DNA from: Gonatopus flavifemur
Lineage: Eukaryota; Arthropoda; Insecta; Hymenoptera; Dryinidae
Assembly: GCA_018340375.1 (NCBI GenBank)
Contig: JAFFJZ010000003.1
Span: 1,922,001 to 1,986,000 of the forward strand
Length of the DNA: 64,000 nt
Direction: 5' to 3'
Part shown: in pieces, positions 58,187 through 64,000 of the stretch
Position numbering within the stretch: the stretch's first letter is position 1
How the letters are laid out: each line of letters begins with the position of its first letter
Translations under genes and position numbers: made by a program
Notes under the pieces: generated by a model
What the model saw: only the letters and a program-made list of their open reading frames with translations
The model's database searches: none
Told to the model about the DNA's origin: nothing

Positions 58187-59304
58187 CTGGAATAAGGGTT
58201 TTCTCTACGTAAAATATATCAAACGATATTCAGTATATTTCAATTTGGGAAACGAGTATGTAATGTACTATTCTACGTTATTAATGTCAAGTATGCAAAA
58301 GATACGTATAACGAATAATCTATATTTGCATAAACTTCTGCAGTCTACTCGTGACATGCTTTTCAATTGATAAATTTATTCTAAAATTCAAGTGGATAGG
58401 TTCTTTTTTACGTGCAGCGTAATATTATCATTATTAGCTATTATTTGTATTGATTTCACATTGAAAACATAAGAAATAAATCAGTTTTGCGGTGAAGGAT
58501 TTATGGGGTACTTGTAAATATTAAACAGCAACGATTGAAAAATATTCACACCTGGTTTCAATTCCTTTTGTTGTTGGCAAATTTTATTTGGAAACATCAA
58601 GAATTTTTATTGGCTATTCTATGCATTTTTTTTCACTTCAAATCCCAGCCTTCTTCACTTGGAATGGTGGAGAAATATTTGCTCAATTGGGACAACAATC
58701 AATTATTTTCGACTTAATGAATTTAATAAATTATCTCAATAATTGAAACATTTATCTCAAATTTTCTTTCAGATGGAACTGATCGAATATCCATCAAATG
58801 TCTGTTTTCTGTCAAAATATTTCAAGTGTATAAATGACAACCAAATATAGTGGATCCTATGAAAGATATAACAAGATAATTACGCAAGAACGCTTTCCTG
58901 GTTGCGTTGACGTAGTTAAATCATATATATTTGAAGATTGTTGAATTTGAAACACAAAAAATGTCATTTATCGGTTAAATGATTGTTGAAAACACACTAT
59001 GGAAATTCTGTTAAAATGGTATGCGGCGATACTTTGACAGAATTAGTTTGAATAAAACATATTGAATTGTCGAAAACTATTGATATTATAACAGTTATTA
59101 TCTTGATCATTTGAATATAATTTTTGCAATAATAAAATTCGTGATATCCCGATATTCATTTTGATTTCCTGTCAAACACAATACGTCAAATTATGTCAGA
59201 AAAATACAATTCTCTAGAAGGGATGTACACTTTTCTCGTCTTATCATGTTGCGAATGAAGAATAATGCTCAAGTAAAAAAATGGGAAAGAAGACTCAATG
59301 TTAC
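58187..59304. other. bchs: probable first intron of bchs
   Basis: AT-rich, with no open frame of coding character on either strand. It lies between the acceptor at 58,186 and the donor at 59,304, so it is most simply the intron separating the 5' UTR exon from coding exon 1. Confidence 0.5.
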
Positions 59305-59500
59305 CTGAAATGCGTTAGCCGCTGAAAAATTCTACATTTTCTTTTGATAAATTTCTTTTTCATTGAGAGTGTATAACATTTTAGTGGTAGCAGCCATTTT
59401 CGTATTTGACAACTCTCATTCACTTTTGCTTCACCAGGCAATGCGATACGTCGATAATCATCACGTGAACCCGCGGCATTTGAGTAATTTGTCAAATACA
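59305..59500 (-). other. bchs: probable 5' UTR exon of bchs
   Basis: On the minus strand this segment ends CGCATTTCAG|GTAACATTG, a possible donor facing the acceptor at 58,186. It is GC-richer than its surroundings and contains a CACGTG-like site near 59,462. An ATG frame here stops before the splice or is out of frame, fitting leader sequence. The transcription start is not defined. Confidence 0.4.
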
Positions 59501-60368
59501 TATGACTGAATTTATCTAATCTCTCCCTGTTATGACTGTAAGATCAAAATATGATTTAAAAATGATGTATCGAAGTATTTAAAGATCCTGTCATTGATTT
59601 TGTTGAAGAATTAATTAATTCAATTCAGGCTGTCCACAATCTGGAAATTTTAATGGAATTGATGAACCACAAATTCACGTTGAATGGAATGACCAATGAA
59701 ACGCATAAAATTTCCAGGCTGTGGACACCATTGCAGGGGTGAGCAAGTAATTTACTTCCTGTAATCTACACAGTATTTTACATGTAAATTATCGGTGAAA
59801 TACTGTAACTTACTGTAATCTACGTTTTCTACATGTGTACTCAAACAGCAAACAGCACAGCAGTTCCTGATGTATTCGTGAAGAATTCTTTATGAATTCT
59901 CATGTTTCCTAAAGTATTCATTATGAATTCTTCCTACACCCAGATCGACCAAGAGTTCTAAAAGAGTCCTTTATGAATACATTAAATTCCCAACAATTTC
60001 ATGAGGATTCCGATTGAATTCGCCATTTTCAAGCAATTTCGCCACCAATAAGATTTTATAGAACTCGACCAATCGGTCTTTGTCGTCGGATCTTGAGTTG
60101 CCCAGACTCCACCAGACTCTGTTTTAATGACTCTGTGTTCAACAGGTTTTAAATTACGAGGTTATTCAGATCAATGGGACTGAATGGGACGAATCATTAT
60201 TTTGAAGCTACAATCCTGATTTTACGTTGATTCACAATCACTCGTAACAAAAAATGTGAGATCGATTGAGTCTGCAAATCCCAGGTAAATTTTGTATCCT
60301 TATTTTCTTTCTGATCATATTTAAACATAAGTTGTTTGTTGCAGTGAATTCCAAATACAATATACATC
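59501..60368. promoter_or_regulatory. shared upstream region of divergent bchs and Parg
   Basis: About 0.9 kb separates the proposed bchs leader exon from the Parg start codon, so the two genes may share a bidirectional promoter. No core promoter element stands out. Repeat-derived sequence occupies 59,627-59,730 and about 59,860-60,100. Confidence 0.35.
59627..59730. mobile_element. MITE-like hairpin
   Basis: CAGGCTGTCCACAATCTGGAAATTTTA pairs with TAAAATTTCCAGGCTGTGGACACC, with a spacer of about 55 bp. Downstream, 59,742-59,850 has a weaker palindromic segment around TTTACATGTAAA. Confidence 0.6.
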
Positions 60369-63300
60369 ATGTCCAAAAGTATGTTGTCTATGGAAGAAGA
60401 GGTGTCTCCAGAATCACAAGACTTATTTTCAGATTTTGAAACTGTCACAGAAACTAATGATGCCGAAATCTCCCAAGATTGTAAGAATTTTTTCAATTTG
60501 ACCTTTGACAATTTCCTGTTTCGTAACTTTCCTTAATCAAAGAGTTTTGCTTTGGTGCTTACATTTTTCAAAATTACTCCAATGTTTGCACAATATTGCG
60601 TTATACAGGATTTTCATGTGTATACCTAACAAGAAACATATAGAATGATTTTGAAAATATTTCAATATTGAGAAATTTCATCATACGCATTACATTAGTT
60701 TGTTTTTTTTTTCAAGCAAGTTCAACTTCCATGGGTACTCTCGAACCAGAGCCTGCAGATGACGGATCAGAATGGAAAGGAATTGACATGAAAGAAATAA
60801 GGAAAGGTCGTGAATTATACGAACAACCAGAATTACCTCCAATTTGTCCATCAGCCGATCATACTGTATTAATACGGGTATGCGTTAAAGAGGTTTTCCA
60901 TTTTATCCATTCAAGTGCTAAAAATATAATTCAGTAAATATAAAGATGGCTTGAATACAGTATGAAAAATGAAATGACTCCCAAAAAACCATATATATAT
61001 ACATGCATGAGTATGTAGGGAAGTGCACATTAATAACCAATTCTAACGATACCAAGTAAAATCCAAATTTTAATAATAATCCATCTTATTTTTTTTTCTC
61101 GCATTATTTCTAGCTACCTTTATCACCGCATGGACCTCCAAAGCCGTATCCTGCTAATTCTGTAGATAAATGGGGTCAGGACTATGTGAGAATGCCTCAT
61201 TCCCCGCACAGTCTATATCCTACTACAATTGAGGTATGCGATACCAATTGATTCTATTATTGTGTAAAAATATCTTTGAATTTGTCAGAAAAACGTGAGT
61301 TTTTAACTTGCACGTTATTATTTGCGTTTACGTTAAGGGGTTATTACAACCCCTTTGATATTTGAGATATTGAAAATTTTGAGTTCTATATTGTATTTAT
61401 TTAGATCCAATGAATTGCTTAAATATGGAAAACGTTATTGAGAATATACTGCATTTATATTACTTCTATTTACTCCAATTAAAATAACAGTAATACTAAT
61501 ATTCAGTATTCTAGTTTGTATAAATTATATTGAAAATAAGTATAGTAATCATCTAATCCAAATCTTCAGGAAAACGGAAGTCAACGATGCAGAAATCGTT
61601 GGGAAGTAATTCAAGAAGCCTTATTACGAAACTTTGTATCTTCTCAACAATTGGAAACCGCTATTTTGTCATATAATCAAGCTTACGCGCAGAGATGGAA
61701 CTTTGCAGCTCTGCATAATTTTTTCTCCGAGGTACGTTTTCACTTATGTCAAAACCAAGCATTAGGCTTAACAATTTTCGAATTTAATTCATATCAAATT
61801 GATATTTATATTTGATTTTAATGGTTAGTTGCAACATGATTTCAACTACAATCTTTTCCCTCACCTTTGTTCAGGTCATTGATGAAGATGAGCATAAAAT
61901 GTTCTTTGAAGGTCTATTACCGAAAATGATACAACTCGCGTTGCAATTGCCGGAACTCGTTACTGGGCCCATACCTCTTTTGAAACGTCATCAAAACAGT
62001 AGTATAAGTTTGAGTCAATTGCAAGTGGCTTCTTTGCTGGCTAATGCATTTTTTTGTACATTTCCAAGACGTAATTCTACTAATCCGCAGTCGGAATACG
62101 CTATGTATCCGCATATAAATTTTAACAGGTAATAGAATCGTATAAACTTGAACAGAGAATCAGATGTAAATCGTAAACAAATTCTTTTTCTCAATTTCAG
62201 ATTATTCGCCGCATGGAGAAGAGATAAACAACATCGTAATAAATCCGTTATGGAAAAATACAAATGTATTTTTCATTATTTCAGAAGAGTAATATCCAAA
62301 GGTGGGTATGTTGAAAAAGAATTCAAATGAAATTTATCCCATAATTCTTGAATTTTTGTTTTTCAATGTTAATAAAGTTTTTTAAGAGCGAATAACTTTT
62401 CCTCTAACGAATGTTCACGTTTTTCGTCTTTGACATATGCCCGAATTGTTTCTTTCTCTAAAAATGATGAGGGTTTCATTACAGGCATGTATAAAACGTA
62501 TATTTCATTATGAAATATGTTTCGATTTTTCCATAGAGCAGCCCCAGAAGGTGTGATAACAATTGAACGACGATATATACCAAAAGAAGAATGTCCTAGA
62601 TGGGATTTGATTCATGAAAAATTATCACCCTTACACGTCACGAGCAAAGGAACGATTGAACACGAAGGAGCCGGTTTCCTTCAAGTTGACTTTGCTAACA
62701 AGTAATAAAGTACTACAAATTGTTTCAATTTCATCAAAACATGTGATACTTCTTTACATTTTTTTTCTTGCTTCAAAAATCAAATTTGGAGAAAAATAAC
62801 CTTTTCCCGGGGTGATTTATATTTTTATTTCAAGATTTGATAATTATTCATTTCAGGTATTTAGGTGGGGGAGTTTTAAGTTTCGGATGTGTTCAAGAGG
62901 AAATAAGATTTGTTATATGTCCGGAATTGATGGTAACGATGTTAGTAACCGAAGCTTTGGACGACACAGAAGCAGTTGTTATTAGCGGAGTTGAGAGATA
63001 CAGTAAATACAAGGGTTACAGTTCGGATTTCGAATGGACTGGTGATTTCATTGATGATACGCCTAGAGACAGCAGTGGGAGACGCATGACTTCGATTGTT
63101 GCCATCGATGCTCTTCATTTCCAAAAACCAGCGGTTCAGTTCAGTCCGAATAATATGATTCGTGAATTAAATAAGGTTGTGAATCCGAATTACTTTGAAT
63201 ATTCTTTTTTATTACTGTAGTAACTTCGAGACTTTCTTGGAATTTTTCTTGGTTCCAATGACACGTTTTTTTCATTAAGGGTGTTCCCTGATCGATTTTT

Positions 63301-64000
63301 TCCCTATCAGACTACTGAATTGTTTCAATCACTTCAAGTCATCGATGTTCAATTAATTGATCTTTAGATTACAAAATTCAGAACAGATCAGAGAATCCGG
63401 CTCTGATCTCAAAATAATGACATAAGGGTGATATTTGTTACAATATCAATAGATGATTGAAAACTTTCACCGTGAAAAAAATGGACCAAAAGCAATAAGC
63501 TTGAACTCAGTCACGTGATAGATCAAATACTTGAGAAGAATTTTTAAATTTCAAAGTTGTTATTTAATATGTATTTAACATTTTATTTTATTTAGGCTTA
63601 CGTAGGATTCGTTGGAACACAGCATCACAAAGAAAATTTACCTCCGGTAGCGACTGGTAATTGGGGTTGCGGTGCTTTTCGTGGCAACCCAAAGCTCAAG
63701 GTATTATTACAACTGATCGCTGCAGCAGTTTCAGGACGTTCGTTGGTATATTATACTTTCGGCGATGCAAATTTGAGAGATGATATTGCAGCCATGTATT
63801 GGAACCTCGTAGAAAATGATATGACCGTTGGTATGTCTTTTGAAAATCTGATTACATCAATTGAAATGAAGTTGGTAATGGATACGAATATTTTTGTTCC
63901 ATAGGTCGTGTGTTCTCCCTGCTTTCACAATATAAAGGTTGTACTTCGAACAATCATTCGGATTTTTACCAGTTTTTATATAAAAAAATAAAAATGAAAT
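60369..64000 (+). CDS. Parg: poly(ADP-ribose) glycohydrolase, 3' end outside window
   Basis: Exons: 60,369-60,480; 60,717-60,877; 61,114-61,233; 61,570-61,731; 61,875-62,128; 62,201-62,301; 62,539-62,701; 62,857-63,175; 63,596-63,830; 63,905 to the edge. Phases agree throughout. The enzyme removes poly(ADP-ribose) from proteins, mainly in the nucleus. The regulatory-like N-terminus is short and acidic. The helical part is in exons 4-6 ([20 protein letters not shown]). The macrodomain-type catalytic signature [20 protein letters not shown] is complete with both glutamates (exon 8, about residue 360). Exon 9 has the conserved [20 protein letters not shown] block. The exon 7 acceptor was placed at 62,539 because the earlier AG breaks frame. 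About 574 residues are visible. Confidence 0.92.

Noticed and set aside
60197..60511. 104-codon minus-strand frame opposite Parg exon 1
   Set aside because: It is the shadow of the acidic Parg N-terminus plus intron sequence.

Overview
This is a nuclear window from an animal genome, almost certainly an insect and probably a hymenopteran. It is AT-rich with short introns and many small inverted-repeat (MITE-like) elements. Four recognisable protein-coding genes are present. The genus cannot be fixed from the sequence. All exon boundaries below were read by eye from splice signals, reading phase and family similarity, so each is an inference, although the phases are mutually consistent.

Layout: (1) Positions 1-2,502, minus strand: a FAM234/ITFG3-like single-pass membrane protein whose 3' end lies outside the window. 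(2) Positions 3,942-12,010, plus strand: LRGUK, with leucine-rich repeats followed by a guanylate-kinase-like domain. Its introns are packed with MITE-like hairpins, and one coding exon is split by two nested hAT-like insertions with clear 8-bp target duplications. (3) About 12,000-38,300: roughly 26 kb with no recognisable gene. It holds an inverted array of 41-bp repeats (12,961-13,283), two families of short same-strand motifs (15.1-18.1 kb and 25.6-28.5 kb), several GC-richer open segments of unknown meaning, and more MITEs. (4) Positions 38,312-58,186, minus strand: blue cheese (bchs), the WDFY3/ALFY autophagy scaffold, readable here as 46 coding exons totalling 3,437 codons, plus a likely 5' UTR exon near 59,305-59,500. 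(5) Positions 60,369-64,000, plus strand: poly(ADP-ribose) glycohydrolase (Parg), cut off by the right edge.

The genes form two divergent pairs: FAM234-like with LRGUK, and bchs with Parg. The gene-poor 26 kb sits between the convergent 3' ends of LRGUK and bchs. No operon-like functional link among them is implied. The best candidates for something undescribed are the LRGUK exon broken by nested transposons, the inverted 41-bp array that could fold into a long hairpin RNA, and the motif-bearing domain between LRGUK and bchs, which may be a long noncoding RNA or a fast-evolving gene.
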